In this document: positions 1 to 10,877 of the stretch, piece by piece | Numbering within the stretch: the stretch's first letter is position 1 | How the letters are laid out: the number at the start of each line of letters is the position of its first letter | The notes under the pieces: model-generated | Databases searched by the model: none | The model's input: only the letters and a program-made list of their open reading frames with translations | What the model was told of the DNA's origin: nothing | DNA from: Adiantum capillus-veneris | Lineage: Eukaryota > Streptophyta > Polypodiopsida > Polypodiales > Pteridaceae | Direction of reading: 5' to 3' | Assembly: GCA_014529385.2 (NCBI GenBank) | Contig: CM043966.1 | Location: forward strand, 109,970,808-110,034,807 | DNA: 64,000 nt | Program-made: the position numbers and the translations under genes

Positions 1-1
1 C

Positions 2-1892
2 TTATTGAGATTTCATCAAGTATTTGGGTTCCTCAATTTCATCTTCAATGTTGAGGTTCAAGATCATTTGGATGGGAATTATGTCGTAGCCATCCTCATT
101 GAAAAATTGAGTAGGCATTGACGTATTCACACATACATCCATTGTCGCTAAGATTTGACTCCACTCAAATGGCTCAAACAAATGCTTTGGCAAGGGTTCA
201 GGCACATAGGCTTTGTTGGTGCAATCCCTTTCTAAAATACATTCTTCTCGTTTTAAACTCCCATTTTCTGAAGCTCCACACATCCAAATAGGAGTGTCTT
301 TGTTCAACCATGATGGAAGCTTAGCTTCAATCAAGGAGGCAGAATCAAACTCTTGTATGGGAGTTTTCATGAAATCTCTATAAGTGTGATCTTTTAAACT
401 AACCCTTCTTATAGATCCCACTTTCTTCAAGTACAAATAGTTGTTTCCCCAATCTTGGATAAGTTGTACCTGTCGCATTAAAGGTCTTCCCAATATGATT
501 TTTTAATTGAGTTTTTTCCCAAAGTCTACTATGGAAAAAGTGTGTTGATATTCAATCCCACAGGAATTGACTATCACTTTTTCAAACAGCCCTAATGCTC
601 CTTCAGCCAATTGCAATTTCATTTGAGTTTGTCTAATGGATGGTTGTCCCTAGGATTCCCATACGTCTTTTGTGGCTATGGCTATGCCTGCTCCACTATC
701 CAGTATTTCCATGGTTTCAATGTCATTATATTTCACTGAAAGGATGGTGTTTCCTTCTTCCGCTTCATGATATTCTCCAACTTTGTTCATTGGAACATGT
801 CAAATCTCTTTGTTGTTGATTTCAGGTTTCAATTTTCCCAAATTTTTTGAGATTAGCCCCGTTATATATCTCCACCTTCTCTAGGGTTTTTTGTAGATCA
901 TTCCATAAGTAAGGTCAGAGTTCTAACAACTCTCCCAAAGTAAGAGTGCATTGGATGGGTGTGGACACGATCGACTGAATGTTGTCTACTTCTATGGTCA
1001 GTTTCGCTCTTTTTAAATGAGTGGTCTTGCACACTATGGATGCATCTTCGTTATCTCCCAAGTAAGAGGGTAATGTTTCCAAGGTCAATGGTTTAGACAT
1101 TCTTGAGGCTTCAGATCCGCAATCCCCATACAAGGATTGTACGTCCATATCCATATCAGGAGGTAGGTTGTCTAACCAAACTTCCTCTATAGGATCCGAC
1201 TTTAGAGTTAGGCTCCCATCATTGATCTCTCTAGCTTTTTTTCATAAGTGTCCTAGCCAGTCTTCCTCTACAAATGGAACTCCATCTAAGGCATCTTCGT
1301 TGTCCGGCACTATAAGTTCTGGCTCTTTTGTTTCAAGGTGGGGCTCTACCACCACTTTAGATTTTTCTTCAGTGTCTCTTTCCACAAGCTCCTCAGGTAC
1401 TGCCATACTTTCGAGCTTGGATTATTGTTTTTCCAGCATTTCTTACGTGATTTTTACCAAATTTTGATAAGCTTTAAGCTTAGCTGCTTCCATGTCGGGA
1501 GAAGGATAGTATTTCCATTTGTTTCCAATATTTTGGCCTCCTTTAAGTCCTGCTTGGTAGGCTTCCAAGGCTGCATTAATAGGATCAAAAATTTTATCAA
1601 CCAAAACTGATCCTCTAGATTTCACAGTTGTTTCTTTGAGTTCACTTCCAGGTTCTTTCACCTTTTCCTGGAATAGCCATTTTGCTTTCTCCTCGATTTC
1701 AGCCTTTTATTTTTGTTTTCTCATCTCGTACCTTTTACTTCTACTTGTTTTGGTCTTTTGAGAGACAATTTTTGTATTCTCTAAATCATCAGAGGAGTTA
1801 TGTTTCTTTTTCTTAGCTTGGGCTCTAGTGATTACCTTGATTGGAACAATCAGTTCACTCTCACATGAGCTACGAGGTATCACTTGGACCAC
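2..1892 (-). pseudogene. Element D: retropepsin and flanking polyprotein of a Ty3/gypsy retrotransposon (decayed)
   Basis: This is the pol-proximal part of a minus-strand gypsy polyprotein; the rest of pol lies outside the window to the left. The minus strand shows an aspartic-protease active site, LDSGAGIAIA, with D-S-G-A at 689-700. About 190 bp downstream comes the usual second motif, ILGRPLMRQVQLIQDW, around 450-500. Between them the reading frame is interrupted by stops and frame changes. Upstream, roughly 1440-1890, are Lys/Glu-rich stretches that look like the linker between gag and protease. The enzyme would process the gag-pol precursor inside the virus-like particle. The stops mean no intact product can be made. 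The assignment to gypsy protease is firm; the exact lineage is not determined. Confidence 0.7.
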
Positions 1893-1897
1893 ATTTA

Positions 1898-3747
1898 CTA
1901 CTGCTTTACCCTTGTTTTAAGGATTTTTAGGACAATCTTCCCAAAAGTGTCTCCCTTTTTGTAGCATTGTATGCAATACGCTTCAACCGGCTTGAGGTTT
2001 TTGTCAGGCTTTGGGAATTCATTTTTCCAATGATCATCTGTACCACAGTTATGACAGTTTCCTGTTTGTGGCTTAACCATGGGTCTTACCATAGGAGGTC
2101 TAACACCTTGATTAGCTACATAATACATTGGTGCAAGCTCTAGTGGAGCATAAGTTATAGGTTCTTCCATTGGTGGTGGATGTGAATTATACCAATCTCC
2201 ATTATTGTAGATAGACTAGGCTCAGCATTGGGTGTAACAGGCACTAGTGCTTGTTCAATTATGACTCCGTTTGAATGCATGTACTTTACAGGCACTGCAT
2301 TATGTCCTGGATACGGAGGTTTTTGACCCAGCACGGGTTGAGGTCTTTCCATACCCATTGGTGGTCTTTGAGCTGGTGCCATGTTAGGCTGATATCTATA
2401 CATGGGTTGTCCTTGTGGCCTCATGGACACGTACTAAACATTCCCATCATACTTTGGTCAATAGTAGCACTCATTGGTCTCATGGTTGGTCCATTTACCC
2501 TCAATTGCACACCATTTTTTCCGTCTAACTAGTTGTCCCTATTAAGGTATCCCTTGTCCTAGTACTCTCATAGGTGCTTTTTGCATGTTATTCATCATGT
2601 CGTTCATCCTTTTGAGCATGTCTTCTATGGATAAAATTGGTGCTGCAATAGCTGTTCCCACTTGTGCTAGTTTAGTGGATTTTGTTTTATCACTTTAGCT
2701 ATCCTTAGGGACATCTTCTTTGTTGAAAATATCAGAATTGTCTCCTAAGTCAATAGCACCTGACACACACTCTTCTAGGGTTGTATGCTTCTTTCTTATA
2801 GCATGAAGTTCTTTGTTTAGCAGTCCCCTCTAGAAACAATGATACTAGTCATTCTTTTGCAGGTATCTCTAGCCCTGGGCATCTGGCAATGTATTGTTTC
2901 ATTTGAGCTACACAATCCCTAACAGACTCACCTTGTTTCTGTTTAAAGTTGTAGATTTGAGCTACAATATTGTGTCTGATCTCCGTTTTGAAACAAGCAG
3001 CTACAACCCTTGGTATTTGGTTTGTCTACCTCCTCAGGAGTCATCATAACAAAGTTATTGTTATAAAAATCCAAACAGGTAGGTTGGTGGTATGCTGATC
3101 CCTTATCCGTGGTCTTGAAGATATAGATGATCTTCATGGCCGTCTGTTGTCCTAATTTGGCATGCGAAGTTCACAGGAGATCTTTGACATTTCTATTCTC
3201 CCAACAATAGACTCCGATCCTAGGATTATCAGTACTAAGCCGTTTCAAGGGCTTCAAATCAACTTGATCTTATCCCTCGAATTCTAAAGTTGGTGGTCCT
3301 TCTTTTGCAGCCATATCTGGAATTATGGTGTTTACTTCTAACCCCCATTTGTCTATCACGTTAGGATCTTCGACATGTAAATATTGAGTTCCGTTTCAAT
3401 CCATGTACATTTTTCCTTGTCTGTTTTCCCTGATCTCCTCTGCAAAATCAATACCATGGTCATCAATGCAAATAGCATACTCTTCATTACGATCCAGGTA
3501 AACCTGAGCTCCATGGCGATTAGTCTTATAAAAAGAGTATATGTTTATAGCGCATTGTCGTTCCGATTTCTGAGTGAGTCAAACAGGAAGACATTATAGA
3601 TGTCGAATAAGAAAAAGTGTCTGAGACTTCTTCAGGGATAGTGTGCAAGGAATTGCCTTGATTCACGCTTCCTTCAATGGATACTCTATTGGAGGTTTCT
3701 CCAAGTATGCCTTGATTTTCTAGTACACAACCAGATCTAAGGTTCAT
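1898..3747 (-). pseudogene. Element D: gag with two degenerate zinc knuckles (decayed)
   Basis: The likely start is an ATG at 3747 (protein begins MNLRSGCVLENQG). A capsid-type motif reads QKQGESVRDCVAQMKQYIAR around 2885-2945, in the region where plant gypsy gag proteins usually carry such a sequence. A Pro/Gln/Met-rich segment follows (2155-2430). Near the C-terminus are two CCHC-like knuckles. The first, CHNCGTDDHWKNEF (about 2023-2066), has lost its final Cys. The second, CIQCYKKGDTF (about 1950-1985), is also broken. At least four frame changes or stops separate these pieces. Gag would have packaged the element's RNA; this copy cannot. Confidence 0.65.
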
Positions 3748-5652
3748 AAAGACTTATGAAGCACTGGATAGAGTACTTACCTTTGGATTGACTTTTTGTC
3801 AATTGCTTCCACTTGACTGGATTGCACTTTCTATCCAAGTTACCGATTCCTCGTCTGCAACCTGATTCCTGTACAAATTTGATCAAGTTAGCCATTCTCC
3901 TATAAAGATAGTATAGTTTTTGCTAAGTATTGTGATTGGTCTATGTGTATCACTTCAAATTGAGCTAATTCAGTCATCAGTTGAGATTTTTAAACTCGAC
4001 TTTGGCAAAATTCAAAGGATTAATCTGCAACCTGGAAACTGAGTGAACATGTACCAATTTGGATCCGATTGAACCGAAACTTTCCCGGTGGCCTTGTATT
4101 ATGTTGGTCTAACATTGTACAAGCTCAAAAGTCAAAATGGGTGGCTCTGTGTAGCAGTAGTAAATAATCACGATTATTTACTTTTGTCAGCTTTTTACAC
4201 TTTTTGGCTTGATTTGCCAAGTGTACAACCTGTTAAGGTCCTTGGACAAGTTTCAATAAGTTTGGACAAAATCTGTTCAACTTTATCAATTGTTTCATGT
4301 CCGCATACTCTGATTTCAAGAATCTGGTTTAAGTCTTACTTTTTTGATCCTTTGTGGGGTCTACTTGATATGCTTGACCTTGTGGTATGCTCAAATATGC
4401 AAGATTGCCAATTTTTGGAGCAGATGTAAATAATCGTGATTATTTACTTTTGTTAAGTTTTGCAAGTATTTTATCCCAATCTGGACACAAATCTGTTAAG
4501 CACTTCAACTTAAGGTCTCTAGCCAAGTTTCATCAATTTTGGACTAATTTTGGTCAAATGGTCATTAGTTTTCTGTTCGCAGACTTACCTTGCAAATTTG
4601 GTCATAATTTTCAATCCAATGATCCAAATCTTACCAAATTTGGTTTGTGGGCTTATTACAACATGGTAAAACTAATGGTATGCTAACTTGGTATAAAAAA
4701 ATTGAAAAACGGGGCATATATAAATAATCGCAATTATTTATAATTACCAATTTTTTTCATCTTTTTGGTCAATTGAGCATGTACACACGTCTATCACCTC
4801 AATACAAGCCTATGGATCAAATTTCATCAAGTTTGGACTATTTTCTTCCAATTTACACTCAAGTTTCAGCAGAAACTTAGTACAAACTTTAGTTTTTTTC
4901 CCAGTTTGGTGATCCAAATCTTTTGTGCCTTTGCAAAAGTTGTTTGTACACATGCAATGAGTCATTGGTATCAACCTTAGTCAAATTTGAGCTGAAAGTA
5001 AATAATCTTGATTAGTTACTTTATGCCCAAAATAAATAATCTTTTGCACTTTTTTCAAGGACAGTCTTTTCATCAGTTGTTTTAACCTTATGAATCAAGT
5101 CAGAACTTAATTTGGCAAATAATTTTAGTTTTTGCAAACTCTTGAATATTTACCTCAAAGTGTCCTTGATCTTACCCACTGGTGCATACAACTATTAAGC
5201 ATACTCTCTAGTCGGATTGAGTGGTTTGGAGTCTTTTCGTGCTATTTCTAGCCATAGACTTGAAATTCTGCACTTCAAATAACAACTCACAATGATTCTT
5301 TTGGAGAGAGCAATGTCCTAAAATCCACCTTGGATCCTACTTACCCTACTCCTAGGTTCTCATGCAATGGGGTTGTGGAAAGTGTCCACAAACACTCATT
5401 TTCTTGTTTTTTATGGTTTCCTGAGAATTGGTCTTAAGACTTGTTTCGTCTATCAACCATTCTCAAAATCCTAATCTAATCATACAATCCTAAAGGCACT
5501 CACCAAGTACGATTACTTCCAAGATACCTCTACACAACAAAAGATGACAATCTTAAGCTATACGGTTTCTAAAAGAAAGTTTCTACTCTAGGAGATCCTA
5601 GAGGAAGTTAGAGGATAACCTCACAAGTTTTCCCTAGTTTAGGTCTCTTCGA
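3748..5652 (-). other. Element D: long untranslated leader between LTR and gag
   Basis: This 1.9-kb AT-rich stretch lies between the primer-binding site and the gag start of element D. I find no credible protein in it on either strand; the 113- and 99-residue plus-strand frames are low-complexity and lack homology that I recognise. It contains a diverged tandem repeat, listed separately. Long leaders are common in large plant gypsy elements. Confidence 0.5.
4160..5019. repeat. Four diverged ~280-bp tandem units, each carrying a short inverted repeat
   Basis: The motif GTAAATAATC-NN-GATTATTTAC occurs at 4160-4181 and 4426-4447. More diverged versions lie at 4720-4741 and 4998-5019, and a half-copy at about 5030-5042. 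Spacings are 266, 294 and 278 bp. Between the motifs, phrases of the type TTTGGTCAAA / CAAGTTTGGAC recur, so these look like diverged tandem units rather than isolated hits. They lie in the leader of element D and could form hairpins in its RNA; that role is inferred. Confidence 0.6.
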
Positions 5653-5670
5653 TCCCTGGCAGCGGCGCCA
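5653..5670 (-). other. Element D primer-binding site
   Basis: Read on the minus strand, the sequence directly inside the LTR is TGGCGCCGCTGCCAGGGA, two bases from the LTR end. TGGCGCC is the typical start of a plant gypsy primer-binding site that pairs with the 3' CCA end of a tRNA. This fixes the LTR boundary at 5673 and the minus-strand direction of element D. Confidence 0.75.
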
Positions 5671-5672
5671 AA

Positions 5673-6614
5673 TGTGGGACACGTGTCTAGCCTCACTATC
5701 CTATCTTATTGCAGTTTTAGCGAGAACCACGATTAAATTGTCAATCCATGGGATGAAGCTGACTTGACTAGTGCATAGAGGCTACAAGAGGTTTGTCAAT
5801 CTCTTGAAAAACAACTAACAACTTGCTTCTAACTCAAGCTTCACTCAAGTGACTGAAATCACCAAAAGCCAATCGCTCATCGGCAAACAAATCACATCTG
5901 TTACAGCATCAAATGACATTCAAACGTAACGAAATTTGTAGGACAAGTTTATAAGACCTAAGCACACATGCTTATGGTCTCAAACCCCACTTTAGGTCAA
6001 AAGACAAAATTGCAATTATTAACAGTAGTATACTTTTGACCTAGTTGTTTTCGACCCAGAATGCACCTAAATGCTTAGCAATGATGCCCCAATACCCTGC
6101 CTATGCTTAGTTTTTTATTTTGAAGTGTAAATTCCTACTTATGATGAAATTAAGCAGTGGGTTGGAGATGTCAAAAGTTACGAAATACTGTGATGTGTTT
6201 ACGTCAATGCGTAGAGCTCTTACCTACGGATGCTATGCAACAATTGCGACTGCAATGTGACAACCAGAGAGGGAGTAGGAAGCGCGAGAAGGAGAGAAGT
6301 GAACGTCGTTAGCTCACACTGTGTATTTCATTATCCAAAACTTAAAAATAACGTACAGAAATTGGCTTTTATACCTTAGCCAAGGTTTTTGGTGGTCAAA
6401 ACTAATAATCTGGGAGCTCTAACTAAAAATAGGTAATGACAGGTTGATACAATCTGGAAACTTGTAGCCCCGGCTCAACTATTACAAGGTTTACTCAAAA
6501 AATAGGAGTAACAATATTCTCGATTTATCAAAAATATTAAGTGTCTTTACATGGGAGCTCCAAAAAATGGTCTTTGTGTTAGCTTGTTGCTAACAAAAAA
6601 GGTTGTATTTTAGT
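5673..6614 (-). repeat. Element D 5' LTR (partial)
   Basis: The LTR edge next to the primer-binding site reads TGTGGGACACGTG on the plus strand. The other end is not visible, because element A appears to begin at about 6615, inside or at the edge of this LTR. I see no gene in this stretch. No second copy of this LTR is in the window, so its full length cannot be given. Confidence 0.5.
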
Positions 6615-7185
6615 TGTCAAAAATCATAGATAATGAGTTTTAGAAATAGTGCTTGAATGCAAACTATGCAAGCATCTTTCCAAAAGTAGGGCATATATAC
6701 ATAGTATCTAAAGTGGATGAGAAGCTCATGGTGAAAATGTGTGCTTGATGCAGTTTTTTTTTGTCATAAGGGCTCCAAAAAGGGCCAATTGGAATAGCGG
6801 GGTTCTAGGTGTACAAAGTGCTCATGTTTTGACCTTGAATGTAGTGTTCAAGATGCTCTAGAATCTCATCTAGACGGCTCCTCAAATAGAGCTATGGTGT
6901 GAAAGATAGAGCTGTTCAAGTTGGAATGTATTGCAGATCCCCAGCGGGTAGGGCATACATGGGCAAGTGGTTAGAGAGAATGTCAGTGGATAGGGTTGAA
7001 GAGATTGAGTTGTGGAGCATGCTTGTTTTCTTGGGTCATCAATTAGAGCTCTAAGGAGAAGTTATGGCATATGGAAGATTTGCAAGGTCCGTGTGTGTGT
7101 CCACTTGACCACATTAGAAATCATGCCATCTAGTGTTTTTTGGGCCTTGAAAGGATTCTAGAAGGTAGTGGGCATTGGGCAGGTG

Positions 7186-7417
7186 CTTGCGGGGGTCATT
7201 ATGTGTAAAAGTACCATATCACGTGTGTTCAAGAAATGTTTGTAAAACCCCTTGTCTCTGAATTTTGTAAGGAATATAATGTACCCTTTTCTTTTAAAAT
7301 CTGTAAGTTTTTTTCAAATTTGAAAAAATAATGCCCTTCTGTAAGTTTCAAGAACTTTAAATACCCTTCTGTTGAACTCATGTGATAGGTTACATTTTTA
7401 TTAGGTGACCTCCCCGG
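7186..7417. mobile_element. Mutator-like MITE, copy 1 (232 bp, 9-bp target duplication)
   Basis: The insert is flanked by perfect 9-bp direct repeats, GGGCAGGTG at 7177-7185 and 7418-7426. The element A right LTR (around 27374) is the equivalent site without the insert. The ends are G-rich inverted repeats (GCGGGGGTCATTATG at the left; the complement of GGTGACCTCCCC at the right). The interior is AT-rich and non-coding and matches the copy at 15652-15913, for example in CCCTT and CATGTGATAGG. A 9-bp duplication with terminal inverted repeats is the signature of Mutator-like transposition. Confidence 0.75.
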
Positions 7418-7836
7418 GGGCAGGTGAAAGTCACGGCTTGGTAAGCAGAGTTAGCACGAGCACTAAGTGGCAGCTGGTTGAAGATGGGGGAAGTAGCGAG
7501 AGGAGGAGATCTTGAGTTTTTTTAAAAAGTTTGGGAACACGTTGTATGAGGCCACAAACAAACCAGAATGCAGTAGAGTTTGCATGGTTTGAGGTTGGGA
7601 ATGATTGTGATCAAATGTTGCAGCTCAACCATCAGGGGTGGGAGCAAAGAATGGTAGCTCTCCAAACTTGTGGGAAATTTTTTTTTTTTTTAATAAATTA
7701 TATTAAGTGGTTTTGAGTCACCGCAAAAGGGAAAGGCCCTACAGGGTTTCCACATGGTTGGGTTATATCCCATATGCTAGATTTTAATGTCAAAATTTGG
7801 TGTATAAGGGCAGCATCATAACCCACACTATGGGGT

Positions 7837-7942
<106 letters not shown>

Positions 7943-8003
7943 CTCCCATGACCGTGGGGTCCCCATTCGGGTGTTGTGCATGGTGGCGCCAAGGGCGCTA
8001 GGG

Positions 8004-8265
8004 ATCTATAGTCGACATACATATGATATGGGTCGTCTTTCTTTTGCACTAATAACACTAGTGAGAAAAATGGAGATGAGCTAGGCCTAACCATGCCTTT
8101 CTCAACCAACTCATGCACTTGCCGCATAATCTCCTCTTGTTGAGCTTGGGAAACTCGATAAGGAGGTTTATTAGGCAGTGAGCTTACTAGAAGAAGTTCA
8201 ATTGCATGGTCGTCATTCCCTTGTTTGGGAGGTAGTTCACAAGGGATGTCGTCCAATAAAAACAT
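8004..8265 (-). pseudogene. Element E reverse transcriptase, N-terminal fragment
   Basis: The minus-strand frame contains the hallmark gypsy RT entry sequence: PPYRVSQAQQEEIMRQVHEL, then VEKGMVRPSSSPF, then VLLVQKKDDPYHMYVDYRSL. It breaks off there, well before the catalytic YxDD box, because the element is truncated at 8004; the remaining residues of the open frame come from the LTR and GA tract. RT would copy element RNA to DNA. About 80 residues remain of a domain normally near 250. Confidence 0.85.
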
Positions 8266-8443
8266 CTTGGAACCCCTTGAGGATATTGGATAGCTCTATT
8301 GTTTATATTTTCTTTTGCTAAAACATTAGGTTCATTTTGAGAATCTTTAACAAAAATCATGTACACAAAAATAGACCTCTTTATTGACTTATTGAAAGCT
8401 TGCTTATGTACAATGGGTATGGTGTTACCCAACTCCTTAGCAT

Positions 8444-8930
8444 CTATGTACATATCTTTTTCCCTAAAGTAGATTGGCCTTTCATGGAATTTAACATTGG
8501 CAGCCATGGAATCGACCATGGTGCCCTTAGGATCACATCTTCATGCTTGAGAGGAGAGATGAAGAAATCCTCTTTGTCCATATTGCCTTGGACATGGAGC
8601 CTCAATTTCCCAATTAAGGGAGTGATTGAGGATTCTTTCCCCTTGAAATCACCATTGGCAGGTAGGACATCTCCCATCTCATAGGCTTGGATGCCTAGCT
8701 TGGTGGCCAACTCTGTGGAAATTGTGAGTGGAACCAGGTTCAAAGAGAATGAAAGCATCATGTTCTCTTACCTTTCCCCAACCATGTCATAGAGGAGATC
8801 CTTTGTGATGAGCATCCTCTTTTTGAATTTCAACCAAGGTAGCTCTAGGAGGCTCGTTACATGTATTCTTGTGGGGACAAGCATGATAGGCATGCCCTTG
8901 CTCCCCACACTTGAAACAACGATTATCTTT
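8444..8930 (-). pseudogene. Element E protease region and gag zinc knuckle
   Basis: A perfect CCHC knuckle, CFKCGEQGHAYHAC, is encoded at about 8878-8919. Downstream on the minus strand is the retropepsin active-site region, reading EPGSTHNF in one frame and continuing as STELATKLGIQAYEMGD in another. So there is a frameshift inside the active site, and the catalytic Asp of the usual D-x-G-S is replaced by Glu. Either change should abolish protease activity. The STHNF type of active site is typical of plant gypsy elements. Confidence 0.7.
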
Positions 8931-8934
8931 TCGA

Positions 8935-9075
8935 TAACACTCTAGATCTTTAGGAGAGAGTCTATTTTTTCCTTTAGGAGAGAGTCTATTTTTGCCTTTA
9001 TAAACTCCCTTTTCGATAACGCTCTAGATCTTTAGGAGAGAGTCTATTTTTGCCTTTATAAACTCCCTTCTCCTT
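8935..9075. repeat. Short tandem duplication in element E gag
   Basis: The phrase CTTTAGGAGAGAGTCTATTT occurs three times (about 8947, 8974 and 9029), with TGCCTTTATAAACTCCCTT repeated twice. This is a local duplication of tens of base pairs within the Lys-rich region upstream of the zinc knuckle. A looser duplication of the GAAGAGGAAGAG type lies at about 9795-9945. Confidence 0.75.
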
Positions 9076-10382
9076 AGCTTTGTTGTTGTTGGCATTGCCT
9101 TTGGGATACTTTTGGATGTTGTCCTTCCCCTTAGGCTCGTTATGGTCCTTGTTTTCCATGGACTTAAGATTTCTCTTAGGCCCTTGCTTGAAGCTGATTC
9201 TAGAAGCCACCATGGTATGGTGTATGACCGCAAATATGGTGTGTGGCCTTTGGGAGTTAACATACTCCGCCATATCCTCAGTTAAACCTGCACAAAGTTG
9301 TTGTTTTTGCTCTCCAAAAACCATCTTTTTGAAGACAATGGCTTTGAGGTGTAAATCCCAAAACTTGTCTACATATTTGTGAATAGATTCATAGGGAGAG
9401 AGCCTCAAGCTTTGCTATTTGGTGAGTACTTTGTCTTTGGCATCGGTAGCCAAAAATTGATTGATGATGGAATCTTTTAAAGCTTTCCATGTTTGTGGAG
9501 CTTCACTGCTTCCTTGTTGGCTATACCACCATTGCCTGGTAGACTTTTAGGAATGCATGGCTACATGACGTAGCTTAGAGGACTCCGTGAAGCCGTCATC
9601 TCCAAATGCGCATCGAATTGTTGGATAAAGGCCAAGACTTTTTCCGTAGCACCAGAAGTATCATTGTAGGTAAGGAAAAAGATGTTCTTTCCTCCCTCTT
9701 TGAACTTTTTGAGCTTTGACAACCTCTTCTAGGCGGCATAGGATTTCCTATGGCCTCTTCTTTAGGTGGTTCGAGAGTTGCACCATCATATTCTTTAGAA
9801 GAGGAAGAGTATGAGGAGGATGGAGAAGAGGGTGACCTATTTCTTTCCTTTTTCTTCCCTTGTTCCTCCTAGTCTGCACCATCACTTTCTTTAGAAGAGG
9901 AAGAGGATGAAGAATATGGAGAAGAGGGTGACCTCTTTCTCGCCTTTTTCTTCTCTTGTTTTCTCTCTTCCCTCTTAGAATGGTGTAGAGAAGTATGCGA
10001 TGGTCATCTTAGTTTAGGGGGTTTTGGAGAGCGTTTTGTCTGCCGTCTTCATGGAGCCATCTCCATCGAGGTGGTAGGAGACTCACTTCTTTCTTGTTCT
10101 TTCGGTGGGGGACTCTACCATTGAAACTTGGGTTCTCCTTTGGAAGCGAGATGCCTCATCAATTAGTAAGTTTTTTAGCCCTTCATACGGATACTCCTCT
10201 TCTTTCCTTATCAGAGAGAGTCCTCTTTTGGAAGTCTCACCGGGAGCTTTCCTAGGTACTCTCTCTTCTTGATGGGGAGTTTGGAGAATATCATGGGCGC
10301 GCAATTGATGTAGCACTTCACCTTGGAGGGATGGGTTGCCCAGGGATTGTTGAAGCCTAGAAACAAGATAGTTTACAAGCAT
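8998..10382 (-). pseudogene. Element E gag (decayed)
   Basis: Minus-strand frame 9408-8998 carries a capsid-like sequence (SPYESIHKYVDKFWDLHLKA, then AGLTEDMAEYVN) followed by a Lys-rich tail leading to the zinc knuckle. The N-terminal part (10382-9410) is acidic and Ser/Glu-rich with internal duplications and is broken by several stops. Gag would form the particle shell. Its position between the primer-binding site at 10859-10876 and protease is as expected for gypsy. Confidence 0.6.
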
Positions 10383-10858
10383 AGGGGCATCATTAGTTCA
10401 TCTTTCATTATTAGCAAAATCAAAGCTATCAATGTTCATGTCAATCTCTTTTCCCTTGTCAGCCATACTAGAAAATTTTAGGTGTAAATTTTTACTTGTA
10501 CTTTGGTACTTCAGTCCTAATTTCTACTCCTCTTTACCTTTAAAGATAAGTATTGAAGCATCTATACACGTGGCTCGAATAATATTAATTGCAAGGAATA
10601 GCAGAAAGGGTTCAACAGAGCCAAGACAGCACCAGTTCCTGTCAATCTTCTGAGAGCTCAATAATGGTTAATCCATAGGCAAGCCCCATACGACTCCATT
10701 ATTAATACCATAGCTCTTGACGGTATCCCCATTAACTGCATAAAGTAGGCACGCTTCAAGGATGAAAAATCCCTATTCTACTTACTCTTTTTCAATTAAT
10801 AACACTAACCATTTGTAGCCAGCTTGAAGACCTCTCTTCTTGAGCAAGAAAAGAGAAA

Positions 10859-10876
10859 CCAATAGCTCTCATACCA
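10859..10876 (-). other. Element E primer-binding site (initiator-Met type)
   Basis: On the minus strand the sequence one base inside the LTR reads TGGTATGAGAGCTATTGG. This is close to the common plant TGGTATCAGAGC site that pairs with initiator methionine tRNA. It sets the LTR edge at 10878. Confidence 0.7.
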
Positions 10877-10877
10877 A

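Noticed and set aside
5673-7430. Treating 5673-7430 as one LTR of element D
   Set aside because: From about 6615 the sequence aligns with the element A LTR at 26806 onward, so the D LTR is cut there.
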